Shown: positions 35,109 through 44,952 of the stretch, one piece after another
Layout: every line of letters starts with the position of its first letter
Position numbering within the stretch: position 1 is the first letter of the stretch
Source of the DNA: Jiulongibacter sp024742395
GTDB lineage: Bacteria; Bacteroidota; Bacteroidia; Cytophagales; Spirosomataceae
Direction: 5' to 3'
Length of the DNA stretch: 64,000 nt
NCBI GenBank assembly: GCA_965249455.1
Contig: OZ252236.1
Location: 2,356,001-2,420,000 of the forward strand
Position numbers and translations under genes: made by a program
Notes under the pieces: generated by a model
Databases searched by the model: none
What the model was told of the DNA's origin: nothing
What the model saw: the letters and a program-made list of their open reading frames with translations, nothing else

Positions 35109-35849
35109 CAGATAATCAAGTAGTTTTTTCACATCCTCTTCCTTATTGAAATTGATTTTTTCTGCTTTCACAAAGGCTTTGGTTTCTTTCTTGTCTTTGA
35201 CAAACTGTTTATAGAAATAGGCCTTATTTTCTACTTTTAGTGTTTTGCCTTTTTCAATGATGAAATATACGGGGTGATCCACAAAAAAAGCTTCGTATTT
35301 TGACTGGCCCACCTCATACCCCTGAATTTCCTGCGACACAGTATTGCGTTGCAGTTTCTCTCTTCTGTGTAGCAAGACCGTATGAGGATAATCAACTTTT
35401 GTGAAATAGCCAATACTCAGGAGGTCGTTTTCAGGAAAAGCAGAGAAGGTCTCATCCTCAATTTTGAAGTATTCAGGCTCAATAAACTGTCTCATTGGGG
35501 TATTGGCCCTGGCTCTGAAATAAACGCGTTGATACACCTGATTAAAGCTGATCCAGCCCTCTATTGGAATTTGCCCCGGCATTTTCACCGTAGCCTTGTG
35601 CCATTCTGCATCTTTATAATAGGGCGTGCCGGAATAATAGGTTTTGGTTTCAATAGCTGAGCCATTCAGCATGTTTTTTACTACATGTACCATGTCTGGC
35701 TGATTGTGCTCATTTAAAACAATTTCAAAATACTCTTCTAATTTATAAGAAGGATTTCGTTCTATGGTTTCGCGAGACATGTCGTAATTCTGAGCATGAG
35801 AAACACAAAGAGATAGGAGAATTAATGATAAGCTTAAGACAAATTTCAT
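35100..35849 (-). CDS. Secreted protein of unknown function
   Basis: 249 residues with a signal peptide (MKFVLSLSLILLSLCVSHAQ). The mature part is beta-rich and aromatic, with NQVYQRVYFRARANTPMRQFIEPEYFKIEDE and a lysine-rich tail. I recognise no family; Bacteroidota have many such periplasmic proteins. Converges on and overlaps the MocR gene by 9 bases. Confidence 0.7.
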   Translation of the reverse strand: MKFVLSLSLILLSLCVSHAQNYDMSRETIERNPSYKLEEYFEIVLNEHNQPDMVHVVKNMLNGSAIETKTYYSGTPYYKDAEWHKATVKMPGQIPIEGWISFNQVYQRVYFRARANTPMRQFIEPEYFKIEDETFSAFPENDLLSIGYFTKVDYPHTVLLHRREKLQRNTVSQEIQGYEVGQSKYEAFFVDHPVYFIIEKGKTLKVENKAYFYKQFVKDKKETKAFVKAEKINFNKEEDVKKLLDYLLL

Positions 35850-36022
35850 GGGTTGAGTGTTTATCTAACCAAGATACAAATTGTTAAATAAAAACACCAA
35901 TTGAAGCTAAAGGACTAACTCCTCCGTAGTTTCTCAAAAAGTGATGATAATTTATGAACTTTTACCGCTTGTTTCGTTGTAAAAGAAGGTGAAAGCTATT
36001 TTTAGAATTTCCTAAAGAATCC

Positions 36023-38260
36023 ATGTCAAGAAAAATATTACTCCTGTTTTTTCTCCCTTTCCTTATTTATGCTCAGCCTCCGGGTTTTGTAGATGAGTTT
36101 CTTTCAGATGATTACGAGAATCCTACGGGGCTTACTTTTGATGCCAGCGGTCAGCTTTATGTGTGGGAGAAAGGAGGTAGATTTTACAAAGCAAACAAAG
36201 CCAATGGTGCCAAAGAATTACTCTTAGATATTTCTGAAGAGGTGTATGATTACCTGGATTTAGGTTTAAACGGCCTGGTGCTTCATCTTGACTTTTTGAA
36301 TAATGGTTATTTCTATATGCTTTATTCTGTAGACAGAAACTACCTCTACTTTAAAGACTCTGCCAGTTATGATCCGGCCAATAACGATAAGTTTTCAGCT
36401 ACCATAGGGCGGGTAACCCGCTATACACTTCAGGATGGAAAAGTACAGGAAGGCAGCAGAAAGGTTATTTTAGGCGAAAAACACACCAATGCCATTCCCA
36501 TCCTGATGGATAATCACGGCATAGGTTCTCTGGTGTTTGGTGCAGATACCAGTCTGATGGTTTCTATAGGAGATGCGGCCATAGCCAGAGACCCTCCCTT
36601 TCAGAAAGGAGATGCGTTTTACTATGAATTAGTAGAACTGCCCATACAGGAAGGAATCATTACAGAAGATCAGAACATTGGGCCGTACCGATCGCAGTAT
36701 TTAAACTCACTGAATGGAAAATTGCTGAGAATTAACCCTGAAACAGGAGAAGGCTATGCCTCAAATCCGTTTTATGAAGAAGATCATCCAAGTTCTGCCC
36801 GTTCACGAATATGGGCCTACGGACTGAGAAATCCTTTCAGATTTTCGTTGCAACCGGGTACGGGCAGTACAGATACTACGGATGGAAATCCAGGCACATT
36901 TTATGTAGGTGATGTGGGCTGGGCCAGCAGGGAAGAGGTTAACGTGGTAACCGAAGGGGGCAGCAATTACGGCTGGCCGTATTTTGAAGGCATCAATTTG
37001 AGAGCTGAGCTTTTTGATGATTTGACCTATTTTCCGGAGAATCCTCTGCCACCCATCTTAGAATGGCGGGGAGACAGAGCCCAGGTACTGATAGAAGATG
37101 AGGCTTTTGCGGTTGGTTCGCCTGAGTTTTTAGGAGAACCTTTTACCGGTAATTCGTCTATTGGGGGCCTATGGCTCACCACAGATCATTTTGAAGGATT
37201 TAAAGGCACCTATTTACATGGCGATTACGAGGGCTGGATTAAACTTTTCAAGTTTGATTTCAGAGGCATACCTTACGAGGCGGTGAGTATTGTAGAGGGA
37301 ATACATCCTACCTGTTTTGCAGAAGACCCTACAGATGGCAGCATCTATTACACGAATCTTTTCTACCCTGATACACACGAGATCAGGAGACTTTACAGTG
37401 AGGCCAATCCAAACTATCCGCCGCTTACTCAGGCCAGTATCTCTCCGGTTTATGGTAATGCCCCATTAAATGTAAGGATGGATGCAAGCAATTCTTCAGA
37501 TCCTGAAGGAGGAGAATTAACTTATCATTGGGACTACGGCACCGGATTCTCAGGGACAAGGGCAGTGGAAAGCTTCACGTATTTTAGCGACAGGCAGCAA
37601 ACCTATTATCCTACATTAACCGTTACAGATGAACAAGGGAAAACCACCACAAAACGTTTTAAGGTGTATGTGAATAATGAACCTGCTCAGATACTGTCAA
37701 CCAGTTATGAGAAAATTGTTTCCTTTAGAAATGAGGACGGTTTAAATCTTAATCTTAGTGCTACTGTTCAAAATCATGTACCAGAGGAGCAGCTTTTTTA
37801 TGAATGGTCTGTCATTCTGCATCACGATGATCACAGTCATTTAATTACCACGCTAAAAACTGAAACCGCTGAGGCCTATCTGGCTCCCATTCCTTGCGAT
37901 GAACAGGTATATTATTACGAAGTCAAATTGTTTATTCAAGATGGAGAAGGCTTGGGAAGTACTTATTCGCATATCATAACGCCAAACTGTAATGGGGACG
38001 GTCCTGTGTTGGGACTGGAGTTTAGCCCCAATCCGGTGATAGAAGAAATCAATATAAAAGGTAAAGACTTAAACGATGAAAGTTATTTAAGCTACCAGCT
38101 TTTTGATAGTCATGGCCGAATGTTACACAAAGATACCGGCCTTTGGCGAAGCCTTAAAAGACCCTTAAATGAAGTCATCAGTGACTTTAGCACCGGCCTT
38201 TATATTCTGAAAATGGTCAAAGATGACACTGTGCAATCTTTTAAATTCATTAAAGAGTAA
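36023..38260 (+). CDS. Secreted PQQ-type sugar dehydrogenase-like protein with PKD and T9SS sorting domains
   Basis: 745 residues. Signal peptide (SRKILLLFFLPFLIYAQ), then a six-bladed propeller of the glucose/sorbosone dehydrogenase family (about 20-460; DASGQLYVWEKGG, GDVGWASREEVNVVTEGGSNYGWPYFEG), a PKD-like domain (about 470-555; APLNVRMDASNSSDPEGGELTYHWDYG) and a second beta domain. The C-terminus (LEFSPNPVIEEINI ... STGLYILKMVKDD) is a type 9 secretion sorting domain. A cell-surface or secreted enzyme oxidising sugars is likely; the substrate is unknown. Confidence 0.85.
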   Translation: MSRKILLLFFLPFLIYAQPPGFVDEFLSDDYENPTGLTFDASGQLYVWEKGGRFYKANKANGAKELLLDISEEVYDYLDLGLNGLVLHLDFLNNGYFYMLYSVDRNYLYFKDSASYDPANNDKFSATIGRVTRYTLQDGKVQEGSRKVILGEKHTNAIPILMDNHGIGSLVFGADTSLMVSIGDAAIARDPPFQKGDAFYYELVELPIQEGIITEDQNIGPYRSQYLNSLNGKLLRINPETGEGYASNPFYEEDHPSSARSRIWAYGLRNPFRFSLQPGTGSTDTTDGNPGTFYVGDVGWASREEVNVVTEGGSNYGWPYFEGINLRAELFDDLTYFPENPLPPILEWRGDRAQVLIEDEAFAVGSPEFLGEPFTGNSSIGGLWLTTDHFEGFKGTYLHGDYEGWIKLFKFDFRGIPYEAVSIVEGIHPTCFAEDPTDGSIYYTNLFYPDTHEIRRLYSEANPNYPPLTQASISPVYGNAPLNVRMDASNSSDPEGGELTYHWDYGTGFSGTRAVESFTYFSDRQQTYYPTLTVTDEQGKTTTKRFKVYVNNEPAQILSTSYEKIVSFRNEDGLNLNLSATVQNHVPEEQLFYEWSVILHHDDHSHLITTLKTETAEAYLAPIPCDEQVYYYEVKLFIQDGEGLGSTYSHIITPNCNGDGPVLGLEFSPNPVIEEINIKGKDLNDESYLSYQLFDSHGRMLHKDTGLWRSLKRPLNEVISDFSTGLYILKMVKDDTVQSFKFIKE

Positions 38261-38933
38261 GCTGCTTTAGCAATTCATAATCATTGACTTTTTGTAAATA
38301 CAAATAGTTAAGCAGTAGACCGTTGGTATTGTTTATCTTTTTATGAGCTTCAGCAAAAGGCAAGACATGCGTAGTTATATGTTCGTTTTCTCCGGCTTCC
38401 CCATGCTTTTGGTTCTCAAACTTCTCGATTTCGGTCTTAGATAAATAGATTTCACAGGCAAAGAAATACATGGCCTCATCACTGGTACCGGTACTGGGAA
38501 ATAGTCTTTTGCCTTCTGAGAGATCAATAAGCTGCTCGGCCGTGATGTGAATGCCGGTTTCTTCGCGTACTTCCTGCAGGGCAATTTCTTCGGGCGTTTT
38601 TGTCCCGTCTACCATTCCGGCAGGCTGTTCATAGGTATGAGCACCTTCAGCTATACGTCTTTGTTTTACCAATAAAAGGTATTTTTCCTGAGTGGCATTG
38701 TCAATAAGACAAACCAGAATGCAGACTACCTCTCCTTTCACCAAACAAAGCGGGGGGATTTTTCTCCCGTCAGGATCAGTAGCATCTAAAAGAACAGTTG
38801 AGAACAGCACTTCACCCAGATGATTCCTTCTGGTAAACTTCTCATCTATATGATTAATAGTCAGGTTGTTTTCGGTGAGCTTCTTTTTCCAGAGTTTAAA
38901 CTTGTGGGCGTCTTCCAGTCTTTCTTCTTGCAT
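38250..38933 (-). CDS. NUDIX hydrolase (ADP-ribose pyrophosphatase type)
   Basis: 227 residues. The Nudix box is complete: G-x5-E-x7-REVREETGI in GMVDGTKTPEEIALQEVREETGI (about 125-147). The E-Q-P-A-G motif upstream of it is typical of ADP-sugar pyrophosphatases, which split ADP-ribose and related compounds. It converges on the secreted protein gene and overlaps it by 11 bases. Confidence 0.88.
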   Translation of the reverse strand: MQEERLEDAHKFKLWKKKLTENNLTINHIDEKFTRRNHLGEVLFSTVLLDATDPDGRKIPPLCLVKGEVVCILVCLIDNATQEKYLLLVKQRRIAEGAHTYEQPAGMVDGTKTPEEIALQEVREETGIHITAEQLIDLSEGKRLFPSTGTSDEAMYFFACEIYLSKTEIEKFENQKHGEAGENEHITTHVLPFAEAHKKINNTNGLLLNYLYLQKVNDYELLKQLTL

Positions 38934-38959
38934 TAGAAATATGTACTTTCACATTAGAA

Positions 38960-40021
38960 ATGAAAACAAAGCTACTTACTTCGGGAATTTTGGCCGTGCT
39001 CTTGTTCGGTTATTTTTTAAGCAGAGAGTCTGCCGAGCCGTATACTTATGCTGGTGAGAAGATGAAAGGACTTTCGTTTGTGGCTCCTAGAGAACCGATA
39101 GATGTACCCCATTTTCAAGAAACTTTTCGGGTTAATGCCAATTGGATAGCTTTGATGCCTTATGCCTTTGTAGGCAATGGTAACCCGGAACTCCAGTTTT
39201 TACGGGAAGGTCAGGAGGCCAAAGGCGGGCACCAATGGTGGGGCGAGCAACCTGACGGACTAAAGAAATGCATAGAATTAGCCCGGAAAAGTGAGCTTAA
39301 TATTATGCTCAAGCCGCACATATGGTGTGGCAGAGGAACGTATACAGGCGATTTCACCTTAGCATCTGAAGAAGAGTGGAGGGCATTTGAAACCACCTAT
39401 GCCGAGTATATTTTGCAGTACGCCAAAATAGCCGAAGTCTTTAAAGTGGAGGTTTTTTGCCTGGCTACAGAAATGGAAACCATGGTGGCAGAAAGGCCAG
39501 AGTTTTGGCAGGCCTTAATAAAAGAAGTAAAGAAGGTTTACAGTGGTAAACTAACTTATGCTGAAAACTGGGATTGTTTTGAGGAGGTGCCTTTTTGGGA
39601 TCAACTGGACTTCGTGGGTATAGATGGCTACTTTCCATTATCAAAAGAGCAGAGTCCTGAGTTGGCTACACTTAGAAAGGGCTGGAAAAAACACCTTAGA
39701 GCCATGGAAAAAGTAAGTGCTGAGGTGCAGAAACCTATACTCTTTACCGAATACGGTTATCGAAGCTGTGATTTTTCCACAGAAAAGCCATGGGATACAG
39801 ACTATTCTCTACCAGACAATGAAGGTCTGCAAGCACGTGCCTATAAGTCTTTATATGAGGAGGTATGGCAAAAACCTTGGTTTGCAGGTGGCTTTGTATG
39901 GAAATGGTTTCCCAATAAAAAGGCTGACAAAGCATCCAGAGATAAGTTTTGCCCTCAGCACAAACTGGCCGAAAAAACCATTAAGTCTTACTATGGTCAG
40001 TCTATAGTATCTAAGCTTTGA
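38960..40021 (+). CDS. GH113-like glycoside hydrolase
   Basis: 353 residues with an N-terminal membrane/signal segment (KLLTSGILAVLLFGYFLS). The TIM-barrel carries LMPYAFVG, IMLKPHIWCGRG, FCLATEME (probable acid/base Glu after the fourth strand), VGIDGYFPLS and ILFTEYGYRS (probable nucleophile Glu). This pattern matches family 113, whose characterised members are beta-mannanases. Cell-surface or periplasmic. Divergent from the NUDIX gene (26 bases between starts). Confidence 0.8.
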   Translation: MKTKLLTSGILAVLLFGYFLSRESAEPYTYAGEKMKGLSFVAPREPIDVPHFQETFRVNANWIALMPYAFVGNGNPELQFLREGQEAKGGHQWWGEQPDGLKKCIELARKSELNIMLKPHIWCGRGTYTGDFTLASEEEWRAFETTYAEYILQYAKIAEVFKVEVFCLATEMETMVAERPEFWQALIKEVKKVYSGKLTYAENWDCFEEVPFWDQLDFVGIDGYFPLSKEQSPELATLRKGWKKHLRAMEKVSAEVQKPILFTEYGYRSCDFSTEKPWDTDYSLPDNEGLQARAYKSLYEEVWQKPWFAGGFVWKWFPNKKADKASRDKFCPQHKLAEKTIKSYYGQSIVSKL

Positions 40022-40107
40022 TCCTCAGAAGTATATCTTAATAAGTGGGTTTAGTTTAACCTTTGAGAATTTTACCTATTTTCACAGTTCAACCCTAATC
40101 TTTACAA

Positions 40108-41439
40108 ATGCTTATACTTCTATTAATTCTGGCGGTGGCTCTGATTGTCATCAGTACCACTAAGTTTAATCTTCACCCCTTTCTTGCGTTAATTTTTGTC
40201 GCTATTCTTTTTGGACTGGCGGCAGGTGTAGACCCTCAAACGCTCATTGCTTCCATTAATGAGGGCTTTGGCAAAACACTAGGCAGCATTGGTCTGGTTA
40301 TTATTATTGGCGTTATCATAGGAGCTTTTCTGGAGCATACCGGAGGAGCGGTGAGGCTGGCGAACGGTATGCTTAAACTCATTGGTAAAAAGAGAGTACC
40401 TGAAGCTATGTCTTTAACCGGATGGCTTATCTCCATTCCTGTGTTTGGCGATAGCGGTTTTGTGATATTGAATTCTTTGAATAAGGCTTTGACTAAGAAA
40501 GCGGGGTTGTCACTTACCGTGACCACTGTTTGCCTGGCCACAGGTCTAATGGCAACGCACACCATGGTGCCACCTACGCCGGGACCTATAGCTACGGCGG
40601 CTATCATTGGGGCAGACCTGGGCCTTGTCATCGCTTTTGGTGCTGTTATTAGCTTATTTGCTTTAATACCACCTATAATTTTTGCCAGAAAATATGCTTC
40701 TAAAACATGGATTGAGCCTGAGCTGGGCGATGGCAACCTTGATTTTGACGAGAAACTGAAAGTGGCACCAAGCTTTATCAAATCCCTTATTCCGGTGCTG
40801 GTTCCCTTGCTTTTGATTGTGGTGAAATCCTTTAATGACTACCTCAAAATATTGGAAACCGGGTCGCTAAAGGAAGTCATAGATTTTGTAGGAACACCTA
40901 TCATTGCCCTGATTATTGGATTGCTTTTCGCCTTTTTATTACCCAAAAAACTCGAGAAAAATATGCTTTCCACTGAAGGTTGGGTTGGTAAGGCACTCTT
41001 AGATTCTGCGTCCATTGTAATGATTACCGGTGCTGGTGGAGTTTTTGGCAAAGTGCTTCAAAATGCAGGACTTGGCGATGTAATAGGCACTGTTTTAGCA
41101 GATTATCCGGTAGGCATATTGCTTCCTTTTATTCTTTCTTCGGCTCTAAAGACAGCTCAGGGCTCATCTACTGTAGCCATGATTACTACGGCTTCAATTA
41201 TTTCTCCTTTACTTCCTCAGTTGGGATTAGACACAGAGGTCTCAAAAGCTTTAGCTGTATTGGCCATAGGGGCAGGATCAGCGGTCGTATCGCATGTTAG
41301 CGATAGCTTTTTCTGGCTGGTCACTCAAATGACGGGAATGACCATTGCTCAGGGTTACAGAATTCATACCGTAGCCACAGGCATTGTCGGCGTATCCTGC
41401 TTTATTCTGATTTACATAGCCAAGCTAATTTGGGGGTAG
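40108..41439 (+). CDS. GntP-family gluconate:H+ symporter-like permease
   Basis: 443 residues with about twelve helices. The start LLILAVALIVISTTKFNLHPFLALIFVAILFGLAAG and ATGLMATHTMVPPTPGPIATAAIIGADLGLVIAFG are GntP signatures, and LKTAQGSSTVAMITTASIISPLL is its C-terminal one. GntP proteins import gluconate and related sugar acids. It follows the GH113-like gene on the same strand after 86 bases, but no kinase gene is nearby. Confidence 0.9.
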   Translation: MLILLLILAVALIVISTTKFNLHPFLALIFVAILFGLAAGVDPQTLIASINEGFGKTLGSIGLVIIIGVIIGAFLEHTGGAVRLANGMLKLIGKKRVPEAMSLTGWLISIPVFGDSGFVILNSLNKALTKKAGLSLTVTTVCLATGLMATHTMVPPTPGPIATAAIIGADLGLVIAFGAVISLFALIPPIIFARKYASKTWIEPELGDGNLDFDEKLKVAPSFIKSLIPVLVPLLLIVVKSFNDYLKILETGSLKEVIDFVGTPIIALIIGLLFAFLLPKKLEKNMLSTEGWVGKALLDSASIVMITGAGGVFGKVLQNAGLGDVIGTVLADYPVGILLPFILSSALKTAQGSSTVAMITTASIISPLLPQLGLDTEVSKALAVLAIGAGSAVVSHVSDSFFWLVTQMTGMTIAQGYRIHTVATGIVGVSCFILIYIAKLIWG

Positions 41440-41721
41440 AAGAAGTCTTTAGTTCTTTGATTTAAGTCTTAGAACGACTCTGAATATTTTATAAAGCGTG
41501 ATTAGCAGATAACTGAAAAAGTAAAAGAGAATACGGCAACTAAAATCATGTTTGACTGAGATTACTGAAGCCAATTTTCAGTCTTTGATAGCGTAAGAAT
41601 TTTTACATTAATCTTAATAGTAGTTGTTGTTTTACAAAAGGTTGAAAGCAAACTGTGTATTTCAGTTATACTTTAGGAGATTTCTTTTTTGTTTACATTC
41701 ACCTGGAACAGGCACTATCAT

Positions 41722-42216
41722 ATGAAAAACCTTAACCACTATGTGGCTATTTATAAGGAACAATTATCGAAAGGAGATATTTTAATTGCATACAAAGGTT
41801 TGGTGAGTTTTGTCATGAAATTAAGAGTCGATTTGATAAAGGGTATGTCTGAAACCTATTCTTTTAGCGGGATGCTGCATGGGTATATGGATTACACTTA
41901 TTTCTATTACATGAATGATTTCCTGAAAGACAGAAAATTGAAATTGGGTTTAGTCCTGAATCATAAGGAAATGCAATTTGAGATCTGGCTATTGGGAAAT
42001 ACTAAAGTCATTCAAAGCCGCTACTGGGAAGTACTAAAGGAGTCAAAATGGAACAAAGGGAAATTAAAGATGCCGGAATTCTCCATTCTTGAAGCAATTA
42101 TTGATGCTAGTCCGGATTTTAATGATTTGCCCGCCTTGTCTCTACGTCTTGAAGAAAAACTAAAAAATGTGTCTGAGGAAATAATAAATGAACTTAAAGG
42201 ACAAAAGCAGAATTGA
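41722..42216 (+). CDS. DUF7000-like small protein
   Basis: 164 residues from the ATG at 41722 (the ORF itself opens 33 bases earlier). YVAIYKEQLSKGDILIAYKGLVSFVMKLR, LHGYMDYTYFYYM and LGLVLNHKEMQFEIWLLGNTKVIQSRYWE resemble the uncharacterised DUF7000 proteins as I remember them. No signal peptide. Function unknown. The 282 bases upstream hold nothing I can name. Confidence 0.6.
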   Translation: MKNLNHYVAIYKEQLSKGDILIAYKGLVSFVMKLRVDLIKGMSETYSFSGMLHGYMDYTYFYYMNDFLKDRKLKLGLVLNHKEMQFEIWLLGNTKVIQSRYWEVLKESKWNKGKLKMPEFSILEAIIDASPDFNDLPALSLRLEEKLKNVSEEIINELKGQKQN

Positions 42217-42309
42217 TATAAAAAGATTGGTGAACAGCATAAAAATGAGCTTAATTTAATGCAAAATGCTGTTATATGAGTAAACAAATAGAAGAAAGCA
42301 ACGCATAAG

Positions 42310-43073
42310 ATGTCAATAACAAAGGAGTCAGAACTTGAGGGAATGAAAGCCGTAAGTGAGGTAGTGGGGATCACCCTTAAACGTATGAGAGAATACGCTA
42401 AAGTGGGTATGTCAACCAAAGAGCTGGATGAATACGGAGGAGATATATTAAAAAGTTATGGAGCTAAATCTGCTCCATATGAAACGTATCAATTCCCGGG
42501 ATATACCTGTATAAGTGTGAATCAAGAAATAGCTCATGGTATTCCTTCTGTGAATAATTTACTAAAGGAAGGTGATTTAATAAACATCGATGTCTCAGCT
42601 GAATTGAACGGCTTTTGGTCCGATAACGGTGGCTCATTTGTTTTAGGAAAGGATATTTACAATCATCAGCCGCTCGTAAATGCCTCAAAAGATATTTTAC
42701 ATAAGGCAATAAGCCGGATAAAAGGAGGAGTTAAGATTGCGGATATTGGGTCTTTGATAGAAACAGAGGCCAAAAAACATGGTTTTAGAGTAATTAAAAA
42801 CTGGCTGGCCATGGAGTAGGAAGGAGTTTGCACGAAAAACCTGAAGATATTTTAAACTATCGGGTGAAAAGTAACAAAGAGCGATTTAAGCAAAATACCA
42901 CTGTGGCGATAGAAACTTTTGTGTCAACAAACTCAACAATCGCTTTAGAATTAAATGATGGTTGGACCCTCGTTGGAAATAGGGGAGGGTACGTATGCCA
43001 ACATGAACATACCATATTAATCACCAATAATGCTCCGGTTATATTAACAGAGTCAAATGGGATCTTCGCTTAG
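42310..43073 (+). pseudogene. Type I methionine aminopeptidase, frameshifted
   Basis: The first frame runs to a stop at 42819 after KNWLAME; the next frame restores LAGHGVGRSLHEKPEDILNY and continues to 43073. Missing is one base near 42800. Joined, all family motifs are present: INIDVSAELNGFWSDN (metal Asp), GHGVG-x-x-LHE (metal His), ETF (Glu) and QHEHTILIT (Glu). The shift removes the active site, so this copy is dead unless sequencing error; another map is expected elsewhere. Confidence 0.8.
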
Positions 43074-43661
43074 GGTTTAGAGCAAATAGTGTTGTTCAGA
43101 GTATGAGTGCTCATATCTGGGATAATTATAGCCTGGAGAGAAAATGACGCCTGGCGGATAACGAAGCAACAGAGAGTATGAATTGGCAGACCATTCAGTC
43201 CATTTAGGATATATCGGGACTGGAATCTTACCTTATAGACTTGATAGGTAGGGGCAAAATGAAGAAACTGGAAGGTATCAGGAAATGAAGAATTGAAATA
43301 TAAGGTTAAGAGTGCTTAAAACCTCATTAGCTTAGTCAACGATTTAGATTACCTGCTCAATAGAGCGTGGGCATCTAGTCTGCAAGACTTGCGTTTGACC
43401 TCCGGAAAGTGATAACACAAAATTCATTAACCCAATTCGTAGTCGGACACTTTAAATTTTCGTAGACCATGAGAAATGGTTTGGTATTGTATTTTATAAA
43501 GATTTAGCACGAGGAATCTAACGCTTAAAAAGCTTTCATCCCCACAATTCAAGGGTATTTCTATTCGTTGAAGCCTTTTTAGGTCATAAATATGCCCGGA
43601 ATGATTATGGATAGTATCTTTGTATTATTCTGTCCTTATTATAAAATAAACGATACTCTGA
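43074..43661. other. Long gap without a recognisable gene
   Basis: 588 bases with stop codons in all frames and no inverted repeat that I could find. It may hold decayed DNA, together with the broken map gene just upstream. The beta-barrel gene begins at 43662. Confidence 0.4.
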
Positions 43662-44906
43662 ATGAAATTGAGATATCTGATTTTACTGCTTTTCCTTTCC
43701 ATTACCTCTTCACTTTCTGCTCAGGATAAACCAAAACTGTTTATTAACTGCCAGCAAGCAAGATGTTTTGAAACTTTTTTGCGTACCGAGCTGAGTTATT
43801 TCACCTTTACGCGAGATCAGGCCATGGCAGATATTCAGATTTTGATTACAGACCAGGGGAATGCCAGTGGAGGTAGAAACTACCAATTAAATTTTATTGG
43901 TCAGCATGCTTTAGAAGGCACAGATAATTTGGTGGAGTTTGGTACTGACCAAAACGATACTGAGTCAATTGCCCGACAAAAGATTTTAAACAAAATTAAT
44001 CAGGGACTCCTGCCTTTTATAACCAATACAGGCATGGTAGAAGACATCAGAGTGATTTTCCCGAAAGGACTTACAGAGAAAGATGCATCTGAAAAGAAAG
44101 AGAAAGACCCATGGAATAACTGGATTTTTGGTTTGGGTGGTTCAGGAAGAATTTCGGGAGAGAGTAATAAGAGATCGGTAAACTTCTCTGGAAATTTCAG
44201 AGGAGGTAGAACTACCGAGAAATCAAAGTATAGTTTTTATACCTACATGAATCAAAACACCAATTCTGTTACACTAGATGAAGAAACAGAAACGGTTAAA
44301 GCTAACAGTTATGGATTCAATACAGTATATGTAACTTCTTTTGCAAAAAACTGGAGCATTGGCGGTCTTATGAAAGGCTTTCATTCTATTTACTCTAATA
44401 TTGACTTTTCCAGTAGTTTAGCTCCGGCTATTGAGTATTCTATCTTTCCAATTGAAAACTTCAATAAAGAGCAGTTTAGATGGATTTATCAGGCAGGTTT
44501 CAGGCGGTTGAATTATATAGAAACCACCATTTTTGACATGAATCTTGAAACAAAGCCTTATCATCAGATTACCAGTATTCTAGGTTATACAAAGCCATGG
44601 GGTAATTTTTCTGCCGAATTAAATGGCTATCAGTATCTGGATGATCCCACCAAATATCGATTGAGTATGGAGCTGGAACTCAGCTGGCGTGTGCTTCAAG
44701 GTGTATCACTACGTTTTTATGGTCGTGGTGCTCAGATAAAAAATCAAATATCCCTGGCACAGGCAGAAACCAGTAATGAAGAAATCCTTTTGGGTGGTCA
44801 GCAATTGCCAACTTCCTTTGATTATTACACTTCATTTGGCCTCAATTTTACCTTTGGTTCAGTAAATAATAGTATCGTTAACCCTCGTTTTTCCGGGGTG
44901 AACTAG
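43662..44906 (+). CDS. Outer-membrane beta-barrel-like protein
   Basis: 414 residues. Signal peptide (LILLLFLSITSSLSAQ). The first 150 residues are a soluble domain (LFINCQQARCFETFLRTELSYFTFTRDQAMADIQILITDQGNA); the rest is a series of alternating aromatic strands (KYSFYTYMNQNTNSVTLD, FNTVYVTSFAKNWSIGGLM, SFDYYTSFGLNFTFGSVN) ending in an aromatic C-terminal strand, the look of an outer-membrane barrel. No named family recognised. Confidence 0.7.
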   Translation: MKLRYLILLLFLSITSSLSAQDKPKLFINCQQARCFETFLRTELSYFTFTRDQAMADIQILITDQGNASGGRNYQLNFIGQHALEGTDNLVEFGTDQNDTESIARQKILNKINQGLLPFITNTGMVEDIRVIFPKGLTEKDASEKKEKDPWNNWIFGLGGSGRISGESNKRSVNFSGNFRGGRTTEKSKYSFYTYMNQNTNSVTLDEETETVKANSYGFNTVYVTSFAKNWSIGGLMKGFHSIYSNIDFSSSLAPAIEYSIFPIENFNKEQFRWIYQAGFRRLNYIETTIFDMNLETKPYHQITSILGYTKPWGNFSAELNGYQYLDDPTKYRLSMELELSWRVLQGVSLRFYGRGAQIKNQISLAQAETSNEEILLGGQQLPTSFDYYTSFGLNFTFGSVNNSIVNPRFSGVN

Positions 44907-44952
44907 GCAAAACGCCAGGCTTGCAATTTTCTTAAGGCCTTTTTCATTCCAT

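Noticed and set aside
41440..41721. Possible small gene or RNA between gntP-like and DUF7000-like genes.
   Set aside because: No ORF, hairpin with T-run or conserved element could be made out.
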